A DNA stretch of 64,000 nucleotides from NCBI GenBank assembly GCA_017999835.1, contig JAGNLA010000009.1, positions 1-64,000 of the forward strand, written 5' to 3'. This DNA is from Caldisericia bacterium (GTDB lineage: Bacteria; Caldisericota; Caldisericia; JAAYUI01). Numbering within the stretch: position 1 is the first letter of the stretch; each line of letters starts with the position of its first letter. This document shows, piece after piece, positions 44,409 through 53,577 of this stretch. The notes below the pieces were generated by a model. The model was given only the letters and a program-made list of their open reading frames with translations, ran no database searches and was not told where the DNA came from. A program made the translations under genes and the position numbers.

Positions 44409-47400
44409 TTTGGCGTTGTACTTGACCTCCTTGCCGTCAATCCTGGCAACCGTTTTGTTGAGCCAGCATTCAATGACTTTGGCGTTGCCATTTGGAAGAT
44501 GCTGATTGAGTATCATCTTCTTTTCCTTTGCGTCCCATTCAGTTGTGCAGTTAAGAAGATCTGCGATATCCCTAATTGGCATATAGGTTGTGCCATTTAG
44601 GGCTTTGTGCCTTAGATCAGTGAACTTGCTGGTTGGAGGTGTCGTTAATGGGTACTGAGCCGCACCGTTGACTGTCCATTCTTTTTTGTCGAGTGTCAGA
44701 ACTATGACGGTTTTCTTTGGCTTGGCTGTGATTACCAGGTTCATGGATGTGGTGTTGCCACACACGTCTTTTGCGCTGACTACAAAAATGTTTTTTCCGG
44801 CATCGAGTGTGACGTTGGCAGAAAATATTCCAGTATCGCCTTCGGTAGACTCAATTACTGCCAATGTTTTGTCGATATAGACCATTGCGTTTGCTTCGGT
44901 TTTCACCCTTATTGTAGTTGAATCGCCTTCGGTAAAAACCTCATTCTCTTTTGGACTGAGGACTTCAAACCTTGGCGGTTCGGTGTCTAGCGTGATGACT
45001 CTTTTTATTATCGTTTCGTTGCAAGCCTGGTCACGTGCAATCACCTCGATTACGTTTGGACCTTCCTTGAGAGTGATGGTATGCTGAAATTTATACTCGA
45101 TTGAATCTTGATCTTTGGTCTCGTAGATTTCACCTTGCAGAAGCTGGGTTTCCTTACCTTCAAACCTTACAAACACTGAATCGGTTACCTGGTACTTCTC
45201 ATTGTCGCCATCGGTGAGCATTTCGGTAAAACCGCGTTCGCCAGAAACAAAAAAAGAACTTGAGGATGTGCTGGCATTCGATTTTGGGTAATTCAATGTC
45301 AATGGCGGAGTGACAGTGTCAATGTTCAAATTGTAGGTTTGTGGCTCTTCCTTAACACCGTTGAACTCTGCTTGCCATGTGATTTTTGCTCTCTGAGAGC
45401 CTGGCATGAGTCTGGCTTCTCCACCGTAGGTTACAGATTTGTCTGGCTGGTTATTAAACCAGAATGTTATTTTTGCATCAGGATTCAGGCAGTCAAAACC
45501 TAGAATTGGTGGCTTGTTGAACCAGTCACCACAGTTTGGTTTGTCCGGGTCTAAAAAGTATATCCAAGATTTGAGTGGTGCTGGCTCGAGAACGTATTCT
45601 TCAGAAACCATCGGCTCTCCCTGGTCAACATAAACTTTCAAATTGTACGAACCGTGTTTTCTTGGATTTTGTATGCCGATGTCGATGGAAACATCGGCCG
45701 GTTTGATGGAAGTAATTTCGATTGGTGTGGCAATGGCAAGCGTTGTTCCATTAACGCCTGTCGATATTGCGGTTTTGCCGCCAACTGTCACCTTGGCAAG
45801 ATCAAAATCCCTTGGTAAAATCGTTCCTTCCGGGAACTCCACCCTGAAAATGTCGCCAACAGCCAGTTGAGCTTGAGATGATGGGGTCAACTTGAACGAA
45901 TACTTTGATTCCAAACTGCTTTGGTAGTTTGAGAGAACGAGGTTTGACACCAATCCCTTAGTCGGTATTATCTCGATCTGACCACAATCATAAGTGTCTT
46001 TTGGAGTGGTTATCGAGAATGAATACGTGCCAGCTTTGGGGTTTGTGACCCCGGCCTGGGCGCGCACGGTTATGGCGATAAAATATTCAACATCTGTCGG
46101 GAGCGTGATTTTGAAGGTGTTTCTCTCAACGGCGAGGGCTTTTGTCGGTACGCCCATAACACTGACGTTTGCAGGTATGATGCTTGCTGGAAGCTTGAAA
46201 CCTTCAGGAAAATTCAGCTTTATGTCTGTTCCGACTTTCAGCTTTTCTCCATCAGGCAGAGGGGTCCTACAGGAGATGAAGGAATTTTTGTATTCTTCGT
46301 TGGGAGTGACCACTGTCGTGGGGGTCGACGCAAGGGCAAGCGGGGCAGATTTGATGAAATTCGGTTCTGACGATGTTGAAACCTCAACAACCAACGGATC
46401 TCTTGTCAGCTTGCAGGCAATACCGGAATTGGAAAGAAACTCGATTTTTGCCTTGCCAAGGTTGTTTACATCGGTTGGGCAGACAATTGACATTTCAGCA
46501 AAACCTACGCTTTGCGTGATCTCAGGAGGGCTTTGTACAAATGCCCCGTTGATTTTGATTGATTTTGCTGCAAATCTCTTTGGAATGACAAATGTTGCCG
46601 GCAACTTGAGCATGATTGTTGAGCTACCGCCATCCAAGGCTCCGCCTTCTCCGGTTTTGAAGTTGACCGTCAAAGCATTGCTGGAATTGTTCATGAGGTT
46701 GTCCTCAAGTGTGACATCTGAAACATCCGAGCATGGCAGGATGAAGGATTCCGACTCCACAGGCACGGGTTCAGGTGTCGTCGCCACAGCAAGCCTGTAC
46801 CTACCAGGAGTCGCTGGACCGATGATGCCAGTGGTTTTTGATGTGTTAATGTCAATTGAGTTATATCCTTTTCTCCAAGCCTCGACTTCCAATGGGGTGT
46901 AAAGCAACAATGACCTTTCAATACAATTATTGATTACTCGAGGATAACCGGAGCAGATGCCACATGGCGAATACCCAATTGACGTCGATGAGTCAAGAGA
47001 CTCTAACGCCTTCTTCCTGTCTTTGTCATCAAATGGCATGGCTGGCATAATCGTTCCAAGCATCCAGAATCCTAATCCTGAAGGATCTTTAACAACCCTA
47101 GGTATTGATTTACCTATATTGCATATATCGCCCCAATTTGTCACATTTTCTGATGCTGGTATATTGTAGAATTCTCCATATCCTTTCTCGCCAGTTATTG
47201 CATACATCTTTCCAGTTTTTTTTAATTCTAGATTGTCAAACTTTTTAAAATATTCTTCGTTTGGGACAAACCTTGGATCGGATATCTTTTCATCGATTTT
47301 TTGAAATCCATCGCATATTTTACTTGCGATTTCTTCTGGATTGTCTGTTAAACCATTTTCATCTATAGGAAACCAAATTTTGAACCAATCATGAATTTTT

Positions 47401-47582
47401 ATGTTTACATTATACCTTATGTAAACTTTGAATGCCGTAATCCGATTCGCCCTTGCTGCTGAAAGCCTCGGTTTTATCATGTTCAATTCGACACGTATCG
47501 GACCAAGTGTTGCAAAAACCGGTGATACAAAAGCTATCGAAAGAATCAAAGCTGTAACCAAAATACCCAATTTGCCCTTCAT
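44280..47582 (-). CDS. Giant secreted modular protein A with stalk domain
   Basis: About 1100 residues, the first gene of the array. Signal peptide (MKGKLGILVTALILSIAFVSPVFA), N-terminal module (NIKIHDWFKIWFP, CDGFQKI, KDPSGLGFWMLGTIMPAMP, GYSPCGICSGYPRVINNC, TPGRYRLAVATTPEPVPVESESF), FKTGEGGALDGGSSTIMLKLP, further sandwich modules with the pattern FPEG...LP...NP.AGTY, PLKSWIYF at about 669, Ig-like repeats and a stalk domain (about 957-1100). I chose ATG 47582, with AAGGGG 8 bases upstream; the frame to 47753 would put 57 non-signal residues before the signal peptide. The function is unknown. Confidence 0.84.
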   Translation of the reverse strand: MKGKLGILVTALILSIAFVSPVFATLGPIRVELNMIKPRLSAARANRITAFKVYIRYNVNIKIHDWFKIWFPIDENGLTDNPEEIASKICDGFQKIDEKISDPRFVPNEEYFKKFDNLELKKTGKMYAITGEKGYGEFYNIPASENVTNWGDICNIGKSIPRVVKDPSGLGFWMLGTIMPAMPFDDKDRKKALESLDSSTSIGYSPCGICSGYPRVINNCIERSLLLYTPLEVEAWRKGYNSIDINTSKTTGIIGPATPGRYRLAVATTPEPVPVESESFILPCSDVSDVTLEDNLMNNSSNALTVNFKTGEGGALDGGSSTIMLKLPATFVIPKRFAAKSIKINGAFVQSPPEITQSVGFAEMSIVCPTDVNNLGKAKIEFLSNSGIACKLTRDPLVVEVSTSSEPNFIKSAPLALASTPTTVVTPNEEYKNSFISCRTPLPDGEKLKVGTDIKLNFPEGFKLPASIIPANVSVMGVPTKALAVERNTFKITLPTDVEYFIAITVRAQAGVTNPKAGTYSFSITTPKDTYDCGQIEIIPTKGLVSNLVLSNYQSSLESKYSFKLTPSSQAQLAVGDIFRVEFPEGTILPRDFDLAKVTVGGKTAISTGVNGTTLAIATPIEITSIKPADVSIDIGIQNPRKHGSYNLKVYVDQGEPMVSEEYVLEPAPLKSWIYFLDPDKPNCGDWFNKPPILGFDCLNPDAKITFWFNNQPDKSVTYGGEARLMPGSQRAKITWQAEFNGVKEEPQTYNLNIDTVTPPLTLNYPKSNASTSSSSFFVSGERGFTEMLTDGDNEKYQVTDSVFVRFEGKETQLLQGEIYETKDQDSIEYKFQHTITLKEGPNVIEVIARDQACNETIIKRVITLDTEPPRFEVLSPKENEVFTEGDSTTIRVKTEANAMVYIDKTLAVIESTEGDTGIFSANVTLDAGKNIFVVSAKDVCGNTTSMNLVITAKPKKTVIVLTLDKKEWTVNGAAQYPLTTPPTSKFTDLRHKALNGTTYMPIRDIADLLNCTTEWDAKEKKMILNQHLPNGNAKVIECWLNKTVARIDGKEVKYNAKGTLYPVSINGKTMLPLRFVAENLGASVVFDAKTKQITLTYPK

Positions 47583-47645
47583 ATTTAGCACCCCTTTTGC
47601 TGTGATGGGTTTATTTTCACCTAATCCGGTTAAATCGAAAACAAT

Positions 47646-47668
47646 TACCGATAAAGCATCTATCGGTA
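47646..47668. promoter_or_regulatory. Inverted repeat upstream of the giant-protein array
   Basis: TACCGATA, a 7-base spacer and TATCGGTA form a perfect 8-base dyad, 64 bases before the gene A start and 108 bases before the divergent MATE start. It resembles an operator for a dimeric repressor. The rest of 47583-47736 is AT-rich with no confident promoter for gene A. Confidence 0.45.
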
Positions 47669-47736
47669 TTGTTAAGGTTGGAATCAAAGAATGTCCTATA
47701 AATGGTAACTTTACAAAATAAGAAAATGAAAGTTTG

Positions 47737-47764
47737 TTGCCAGATGCAAACAAATCCTTAAACT
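47737..47764 (+). promoter_or_regulatory. Putative promoter of the MATE gene
   Basis: TTGCCA (47737-47742), a 16-base spacer and TAAACT (47759-47764), with the ATG 11 bases after the -10. No ribosome site is visible, so a nearly leaderless message is predicted. Confidence 0.5.
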
Positions 47765-47775
47765 ATTTCATCAAA

Positions 47776-49305
47776 ATGAAACCCCAGGAACGAGACCTTA
47801 CAGAAGGCAACACACTCAAAAATCTCTGGCTGCTGGCATGGCCAGGCATCGCAGGAAGGTTTTTTGAAAATCTCTATCAGCTGGTCAATGTAAAACTGGT
47901 AGGACTTTTGGGGCCGGTTGCTGGAATGCTTGGACAATCCGCTGTTGTCACCTATGGTATTGTCGGTGGCTTCTTCGGAATCCTCAATAACATCTCGGGG
48001 CCAGGTTCAGTTACTGTAATAGCCAGAAATTGGGGTGCAAAGAACTATCCCAAGGCTGCCTGGGCGGCAGAACAGACGCTTATTTATAAATTCCTTGCAG
48101 GAGTCATAGGCTCCGTCATTGGTTTGATTTTTCTTCGTCAGCTCCTGTTTCTTGCCGGCGCCTCTCAAGTGGTCAACATTCCGGCAAATTTGCACCCTAC
48201 ATCCGCTGAAATGCCATTTTGCTTGTCAGAGATGACCCTTGCCATTCAATATGGCACAGTCCTCCTGATATCCCTGCCTTTTCAATTCTGTTATTTCACT
48301 TTCAACACGATCTTCCGCTGCACCAGTGATAGCCAGACAGGCATGATTCTCAATTTCTCATCAGCAGTCCTCAACCTTGTGTTCGACATAGTCTTTATCC
48401 TTGGATGGGGAATCATCCCAAGGATGGGCATCATAGGTGCAGCATACTCAACTGTACTTGCGCAGATGTTGGTCTTTTTTGTTGGTATGGGTCTTATGCT
48501 TACAGGCAACAAAATCTCGGCCGAAAGGTACACCCTGCTTGCTCTTCCATACAGAGATGGTGACTCTGTCAGATTCAGGCTGAGATTGCCTTACTACAAA
48601 TTCAGGCTGGAAAAACGCGGTATAAAAATCAGTTTTCGCGGTCTTTTCAAACCGGATATCGGAATTCTCAAAACTTTTCTGAGAATTGGCACCTCTTACG
48701 CTGTTACAAACTCGCTTGGTTCTGTGTCGTCAATGATTTTTATCAATCTGATTTCAGTTTTTGGACCAGCCTACAAAGCTGTCTACGGAGTCACCAACAC
48801 AATTGCCGGTTTTGTTAACATGCCCTTGTTGGGATTACAACAGGCTGCAAGCGCACTTGTTGGCCAAAATCTTGGCGCACACAAGCCCCACGGAGCATAT
48901 AAAACAACACTTTACGCAGTACTTATTGGTATAGGATTGTGCTCAATCACAGTATTTGTAGGTTTTCCATTTGGTGGAAGTATCATTGGCATGTTCCAGA
49001 GCAATCCTGATTCGATAAAGATAGGAGCAATGGTTTTCGGTTTGGCCATGACAAGCAATATGGTCAATGCTGGGCAATGGATGCTTTGGACGGCTTTCGA
49101 AGGTTCTGGCTACACTTTCTGGCCGTCGTTACTTGGGCAGCTTAACCATTGGTTACTCAATATTTTACCTGTTATTGTGGCAATAAAAGTATACAGAGCA
49201 GATCTTGTTTGGATTTATTACATCGGCATTTTATCGTCGTCAAGTGTTATGTTTATCAACTGGCTGCTGTTTAAGAATGGCTCCTGGAAATCCGCCAGAG
49301 TCTAA
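47776..49305 (+). CDS. MATE-family efflux protein
   Basis: About 509 residues with 12 predicted transmembrane helices and the MATE pattern of two 6-helix halves. NLWLLAWPGIAGRFFENLYQLVNVKLVGLLGP is the usual first helix, in short pieces of which AWPGIAGRFFENLYQLVN is diagnostic. MATE proteins export drugs, lipids or metabolites using Na+ or H+. A polar insertion between helices (NIPANLHPTSAEMPFC) and a long basic loop before the second half (LPYYKFRLEKRGIKISF) are unusual. ATG 47776 fits the promoter; a TTG at 47734 would lie inside it. Confidence 0.85.
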   Translation: MKPQERDLTEGNTLKNLWLLAWPGIAGRFFENLYQLVNVKLVGLLGPVAGMLGQSAVVTYGIVGGFFGILNNISGPGSVTVIARNWGAKNYPKAAWAAEQTLIYKFLAGVIGSVIGLIFLRQLLFLAGASQVVNIPANLHPTSAEMPFCLSEMTLAIQYGTVLLISLPFQFCYFTFNTIFRCTSDSQTGMILNFSSAVLNLVFDIVFILGWGIIPRMGIIGAAYSTVLAQMLVFFVGMGLMLTGNKISAERYTLLALPYRDGDSVRFRLRLPYYKFRLEKRGIKISFRGLFKPDIGILKTFLRIGTSYAVTNSLGSVSSMIFINLISVFGPAYKAVYGVTNTIAGFVNMPLLGLQQAASALVGQNLGAHKPHGAYKTTLYAVLIGIGLCSITVFVGFPFGGSIIGMFQSNPDSIKIGAMVFGLAMTSNMVNAGQWMLWTAFEGSGYTFWPSLLGQLNHWLLNILPVIVAIKVYRADLVWIYYIGILSSSSVMFINWLLFKNGSWKSARV

Positions 49306-49307
49306 TC

Positions 49308-49336
49308 TTGACTACCAAGAGAAACTATTGTTAAAT
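49308..49336 (+). promoter_or_regulatory. Promoter of the double-propeller gene
   Basis: TTGACT (49308-49313), a 17-base spacer and TTAAAT (49331-49336), starting 2 bases after the MATE stop. The predicted leader is about 43 bases and has no clear ribosome site before ATG 49386. Confidence 0.55.
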
Positions 49337-49385
49337 CATTACTGAATGAAACTATTTACCGTAGTTCCAGGTATTTTCTAGAAAA

Positions 49386-51818
49386 ATGAAAAGACTTTGC
49401 GCGCTAGCATTGATCCTCGTTCAACTAGCATCGGTTTTTTACTGCGTGAATGCTGCGAAAATAACCAGATGGTGGCTATCAAATTTTATGCCCTCGGTTC
49501 TATTGTCCAGTGACCACACGCAAAACGCCCCGATCTTATCGGGCGGGTATCTCAGTTGGCTGGACACCCGTAACAAGTTTCATGACACTGAAGGCAGGAT
49601 AATGCCACGCATTTTCATGATGGATATCGCCACTAGCGAGGAAAAACCCTGTTCAGCCTTTACAAGGAAAACCCCATACAGGTCGATGTACAGAAACATA
49701 TCCGTCTGGTCTGAAAATCCATCATCCCAACCAAGTGATGACAACTACAACATCATGTCCTACGATTTTCTAACTGGTACTCGAAAAATCGTTTGCAACG
49801 CTAAGAAACGCCAGGACAACCCTCAAGTTTCCAAGGATTGGATCATCTGGAGAGACTGGAGAAACTGCCAATCATCATCAGATGACCAGCAGAATTGTGA
49901 GATCTATGGCATTAACATTTCAGATGGCAAAGAGTTTTTGGTTAAAGACCTCAACAGCCAGGGGACAGCGGAACTCTACAATGATTACGTTGCTTTATCA
50001 CTAAAAATGTCTGACAAAAGCGATTACGACATCTATATTTTTGTCCTTGCAACAAAAAAACTCCTGCCAATCTGTACTGCTCCAGGCGATCAGATATCTC
50101 CAAAAATCATTGGCAACACCATCTTGTGGCTGGACTGCAGAACTTGCAGCACAAACAGCGACTCAATGATCACCAACATTTATGGGTATTCATTGTCAAC
50201 AAAAAAGGAACTGTACATCTCGTCTCTTCCAAACAGGGAGTTCGGCCTGACGGTTGGAGACAGATACGCCGCCTGGTATTATCAACCTTCTCAGAGTTTC
50301 TCAGGAACAATAAAAACCATGATCAAAGGTTATGACACGATCGCCGGCAAAACCATCCCAATTACTGAAAAACCTGGAATCTACTCCAATATTTCAATTG
50401 CTGGCAAGTATTGTGTTTATGAAACCTCCGATCCATGCTCCGATTTTGGTTCAGACATAAAAATCTATGATTTCACAACAGGAAAAACCTACTGGGTTTT
50501 TAGAGGGTTTGGTGACCAACGTAATCCGGTAATCTATGGCGACGTTGTCGCTTGGGAGGATCATGGCAGTTTTGATTCCGAATCCATATCAATATGGTAT
50601 ACAAACGTAAAAAATCCAGTAGAAACTGCAGAACCTCAAACATATGGCTCAAGACCGGCGAACATTTGGTCGACAGCACATGGCAACAACCAGCGAACAA
50701 ACTTCTCCCCTTCGCAAATTAAAAAAATGTTGGGAAATCCATTCACGATTCAATGGACATTTGATTTGCAGGAACTAACCTACTCCACTCCAATTTTTGA
50801 CAAAAAAGGCTACGCCTTTTTTGGTGTCGATGACAGCAAGTTCTATTGCCTCAATGTTTTTGATGGCCAAAAGGCCTGGGATTTTCAAACGATTGGCAAG
50901 GTCAAGGGATCTGCTGCATTGTACATGGAACGATTATTTTTTGGCGACGACAAGGGTGTTTTTTATTGTCTTGATTCACAGACAGGGCAGGAGATATGGA
51001 GATTTCAGACTGGCGGAGCCATAACAGGTTCACCCGCAGTCTTTCAGGGCGATATCGATCATTATGGCTGCGTCGCTTTCTCGTCCTCAGACAAAAAACT
51101 GTATCTACTCAACGCTCTCTCGAAAACTCCTTCCGTAAAATGGACTTTTGATCTTGAAGGCTGGGCAGTCGACGCTCCAGCAGTAGATTACAATTCAACG
51201 CTTAAGTTGATTGACCGACAGGCAACATCAAAAGTCATTTATATTTGTACATCAAACAACAGGTTGCTGTGCATAGATGCAACGACCGGCAGACTTCTTT
51301 CAGAATTGAAGACGAAGAATGCCTTGAACACCTCTCCGACAGCCTATGGTTCCAAGGTTCTCATATCAACATCCGAGGGAATTATTATTGGTTCAGATTT
51401 TTCGGCATGGGGCATGAAGCCTTGCACTACATTCAAGGAAGAGACCAATCATCCCCTGAGCGGATCGGTAGTTTACGATTCTATCAACGACCGCATATGC
51501 TACGAAGTCGCTCCCGGAACAATCAAATGTGTCAAGGAAAAAGACAGCTGGACCTATAACATCTCTGAACCATTGAAGGCCACGCCAACGCTCTTATTTA
51601 ACAACACAGACGAATCAACTGTTCTCGCCTGTTGCACTGAATCTGGCAAGCTTGTGATACTTGACACCTCAAACGGTTCAGAAATAGCAAAAATCGCCCT
51701 TAAAAGTGCAGCAACCACATCCATATCCATATTTGACACCGGATACCCCTCAATTCTTGTCGCAACAAAGGATAAAAAAATATACTGTATAAGCCAACGC
51801 CCCAAGCAAGATGACTGA
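49386..51818 (+). CDS. Secreted protein with TolB-like and PQQ-like beta-propellers
   Basis: 810 residues with a signal peptide ending near CVNA. Residues about 30-415 contain TolB/WD40-like repeats (NPQVSKDWIIWRDWRN, NPVIYGDVVAWEDHGS, ISPKIIGNTILWLDCRT). Residues about 430-810 contain PQQ-type repeats (KFYCLNVFDGQKAWDFQT, VFYCLDSQTGQEIWRFQTGG, LLCIDATTGRLLSEL), so two propellers are predicted in series. No PQQ ligand or enzyme residues can be assigned. It is probably an extracellular scaffold or binding protein, like the other propellers in this window. Confidence 0.78.
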   Translation: MKRLCALALILVQLASVFYCVNAAKITRWWLSNFMPSVLLSSDHTQNAPILSGGYLSWLDTRNKFHDTEGRIMPRIFMMDIATSEEKPCSAFTRKTPYRSMYRNISVWSENPSSQPSDDNYNIMSYDFLTGTRKIVCNAKKRQDNPQVSKDWIIWRDWRNCQSSSDDQQNCEIYGINISDGKEFLVKDLNSQGTAELYNDYVALSLKMSDKSDYDIYIFVLATKKLLPICTAPGDQISPKIIGNTILWLDCRTCSTNSDSMITNIYGYSLSTKKELYISSLPNREFGLTVGDRYAAWYYQPSQSFSGTIKTMIKGYDTIAGKTIPITEKPGIYSNISIAGKYCVYETSDPCSDFGSDIKIYDFTTGKTYWVFRGFGDQRNPVIYGDVVAWEDHGSFDSESISIWYTNVKNPVETAEPQTYGSRPANIWSTAHGNNQRTNFSPSQIKKMLGNPFTIQWTFDLQELTYSTPIFDKKGYAFFGVDDSKFYCLNVFDGQKAWDFQTIGKVKGSAALYMERLFFGDDKGVFYCLDSQTGQEIWRFQTGGAITGSPAVFQGDIDHYGCVAFSSSDKKLYLLNALSKTPSVKWTFDLEGWAVDAPAVDYNSTLKLIDRQATSKVIYICTSNNRLLCIDATTGRLLSELKTKNALNTSPTAYGSKVLISTSEGIIIGSDFSAWGMKPCTTFKEETNHPLSGSVVYDSINDRICYEVAPGTIKCVKEKDSWTYNISEPLKATPTLLFNNTDESTVLACCTESGKLVILDTSNGSEIAKIALKSAATTSISIFDTGYPSILVATKDKKIYCISQRPKQDD

Positions 51819-51860
51819 AAATATTTTCGGTTTTTTGGCAAACAGCAAATATCTTTTTTG

Positions 51861-51888
51861 TTGACTGTGTTTTTTTCCCATCTAATAT
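51861..51888 (+). promoter_or_regulatory. Promoter of rplU
   Basis: TTGACT (51861-51866), a 16-base spacer and TAATAT (51883-51888). The leader is about 27 bases and contains GGAGG 6 bases before the ATG. A strong, conventional promoter, as expected for a ribosomal protein gene. Confidence 0.8.
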
Positions 51889-51921
51889 AGAACAGATGTA
51901 AACATTATCTGGAGGAATGCT

Positions 51922-52236
51922 ATGTACGCAGTCATCAAAACAGGTGGAAAACACTATAAGGTTGCTGAAGGCGACGTTGTAAGGGTTGAAAAACTCGATG
52001 TCGAAGCCGGCAAAGAATTCACATTTGGTGAAGTTTCAATGATTGAAAACGGTGGTCAGGTCAAGATCGGACAGCCGTTTGTCTCAGGAGCAAAGGTTGT
52101 GGCGGATGTTGTTGATCAAATCAAAGGTCCAAAACTCACAGTCTTCTTCTATCGTCACAAGACAAACCACAAGAGAATGATGGGTCACCGTCAGCCATAC
52201 TCAGAAGTAAAAATTAAACAAATCATAGGAGGTTAG
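51922..52236 (+). CDS. rplU: 50S ribosomal protein L21
   Basis: 104 residues starting MYAVIKTGGKHYKV, with FFYRHKTNHKRMMGHRQPYSEVKI near the end; a standard L21, which binds 23S rRNA. The usual partners rpmA (L27) and obgE do not follow. Instead, 8 bases later comes a phosphoglycerate-cyclase-like GTPase whose ribosome site (AGGAGG) overlaps the rplU end. Confidence 0.97.
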   Translation: MYAVIKTGGKHYKVAEGDVVRVEKLDVEAGKEFTFGEVSMIENGGQVKIGQPFVSGAKVVADVVDQIKGPKLTVFFYRHKTNHKRMMGHRQPYSEVKIKQIIGG

Positions 52237-52244
52237 CAAAAGAA

Positions 52245-53561
52245 ATGCCAAGAAAAGTAATCATCATGGGCGCAGCCGGACGTGATTTCCACAACTTTAA
52301 CGTCCTTTACCGCGACAATCCCGACTACAACGTTGTCGCCTTTACAGCAACTCAGATTCCTGACATTGCAGGCAGGAAGTACCCGGTCGAACTTGCAGGC
52401 AAGCTCTACCCAAATGGTATTCCAATCTACGACGAAAAAGAGCTCACAAAGCTCATCAAGGAACATAAGGCAGACGACGTCGTATTCTCCTACTCCGACC
52501 AGCCACACCATGTGGTTATGAACAAGGCAGCCCTCGTTAATGCAAACGGCGCCAACTTCATCATGACCGGTTATCAGAACACGGCAATCAAATCCACAAA
52601 ACCAATTATCTCGGTCACAGCTGTCCGCACAGGTTGCGGCAAGAGCCAAACAACAAGAGCTGTCCTTGAAGTCCTCAAGAAGATGGGCAAAAAGGTAGTC
52701 TCAGTTCGTCATCCAATGCCATACGGCGACCTTGCAAAACAGGCAGTTCAGAGATTTGCCAACTACTCCGACCTCGACAAGCACGAATGCACAATTGAGG
52801 AAAGGGAAGAGTACGAACCACACATCGACATGGGCGCAGTCATCTACTCAGGCGTCGACTATGAAAAGATCCTTCGTGAAGCTGAAAAAGAAGCAGACGT
52901 AATCATCTGGGACGGCGGAAACAATGACACACCATTCTACCTTGCCGACCTTGCAATCGTCGTAGCTGACCCACTCAGACCAGGTCATGAAATCTCCTAC
53001 TACCCAGGCGAAACAAACATCGACATGGCAGATGCAGTCGTTATCAACAAAATCGACTCAGCATATCCGGAAGATGTTCAGCTTGTCAGGGAAAACATAA
53101 TCTCAAGAAATCCAAACGCAGTCATCATCGACGCTGCCTCGCCAGTTTTTGTCAACAATCCAGAACAGATCAAAGGCAAGAAGGTCCTCGTTCTGGAAGA
53201 CGGCCCGACGCTCACCCACGGCGAAATGACATACGGCGCAGGTTTTGTTGCAGCACAAAAAGCCGGTGCAGGCGAAATCGTCAGCCCGAAACCATACGCA
53301 GTCAGATCAATTGCCGACACCTTTGCAAAGTACACCCATGTCGAAGACATCCTTCCAGCAATGGGCTACGGCGACGCACAGGTCAAGGATCTCAAGGACA
53401 CCATCGAAGCAGTACCATGCGATATCATCGTCTCGGCAACTCCAATCGACATCACCAGAGTCCTCAAAGTCAGCAAGCCAATCGTTCGCGTTGGTTATGA
53501 ACTCCAGGTCATCGGCATGCCGACCCTTGAAGGTCTGATCAAGAACAAATTCAATTGGTAA
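52245..53561 (+). CDS. Cyclic 2,3-diphosphoglycerate synthetase-like NTPase
   Basis: 438 residues. An N-terminal Rossmann-like part (VIIMGAAGRDFHNFNV, residues 4-19) precedes a P-loop domain with TGCGKSQTT (about 129-137), VVSVRHPMPYGDL and VIIWDGGNNDTPFY. The sequence matches bacterial proteins annotated as cyclic 2,3-diphosphoglycerate synthetase, an enzyme known from methanogens that cyclises 2,3-bisphosphoglycerate with ATP. In bacteria the product has not been shown, so the true reaction is open. It lies 16 bases before argF, and I recall the same pairing in other deep-branching bacteria, suggesting a link to carbamoyl phosphate or ornithine metabolism. Confidence 0.85.
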   Translation: MPRKVIIMGAAGRDFHNFNVLYRDNPDYNVVAFTATQIPDIAGRKYPVELAGKLYPNGIPIYDEKELTKLIKEHKADDVVFSYSDQPHHVVMNKAALVNANGANFIMTGYQNTAIKSTKPIISVTAVRTGCGKSQTTRAVLEVLKKMGKKVVSVRHPMPYGDLAKQAVQRFANYSDLDKHECTIEEREEYEPHIDMGAVIYSGVDYEKILREAEKEADVIIWDGGNNDTPFYLADLAIVVADPLRPGHEISYYPGETNIDMADAVVINKIDSAYPEDVQLVRENIISRNPNAVIIDAASPVFVNNPEQIKGKKVLVLEDGPTLTHGEMTYGAGFVAAQKAGAGEIVSPKPYAVRSIADTFAKYTHVEDILPAMGYGDAQVKDLKDTIEAVPCDIIVSATPIDITRVLKVSKPIVRVGYELQVIGMPTLEGLIKNKFNW

Positions 53562-53577
53562 AAAGGAGAATTCTCAA

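Noticed and set aside
45994-46902. 302-residue open frame on the plus strand inside giant gene A
   Set aside because: It lies wholly antisense to a well-supported secreted protein, has no ribosome site and no recognisable domain.
27665-47582. Real copper amine oxidases suggested by the C-terminal domain name
   Set aside because: Only the small N1 'stalk' domain is present. The catalytic domain and topaquinone Tyr motif are missing.
33679-47582. S-layer homology (SLH) or sortase anchor in the giant proteins
   Set aside because: I found no SLH repeats, LPxTG-like motif or C-terminal hydrophobic tail. The anchor, if any, would have to be the stalk domain.
47646-47668. The TACCGATA dyad as a terminator
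   Set aside because: It lacks a T run on either strand and lies upstream of genes on both sides, so an operator is more likely.
44280-47753. Longer start of giant gene A at 47753
   Set aside because: It would put 57 unrelated residues before a clear signal peptide and overlap the MATE promoter; ATG 47582 has AAGGGG upstream.
47734-47775. TTG start for the MATE protein
   Set aside because: It lies within the -35/-10 region of the proposed promoter and adds residues unlike the family N-terminus.
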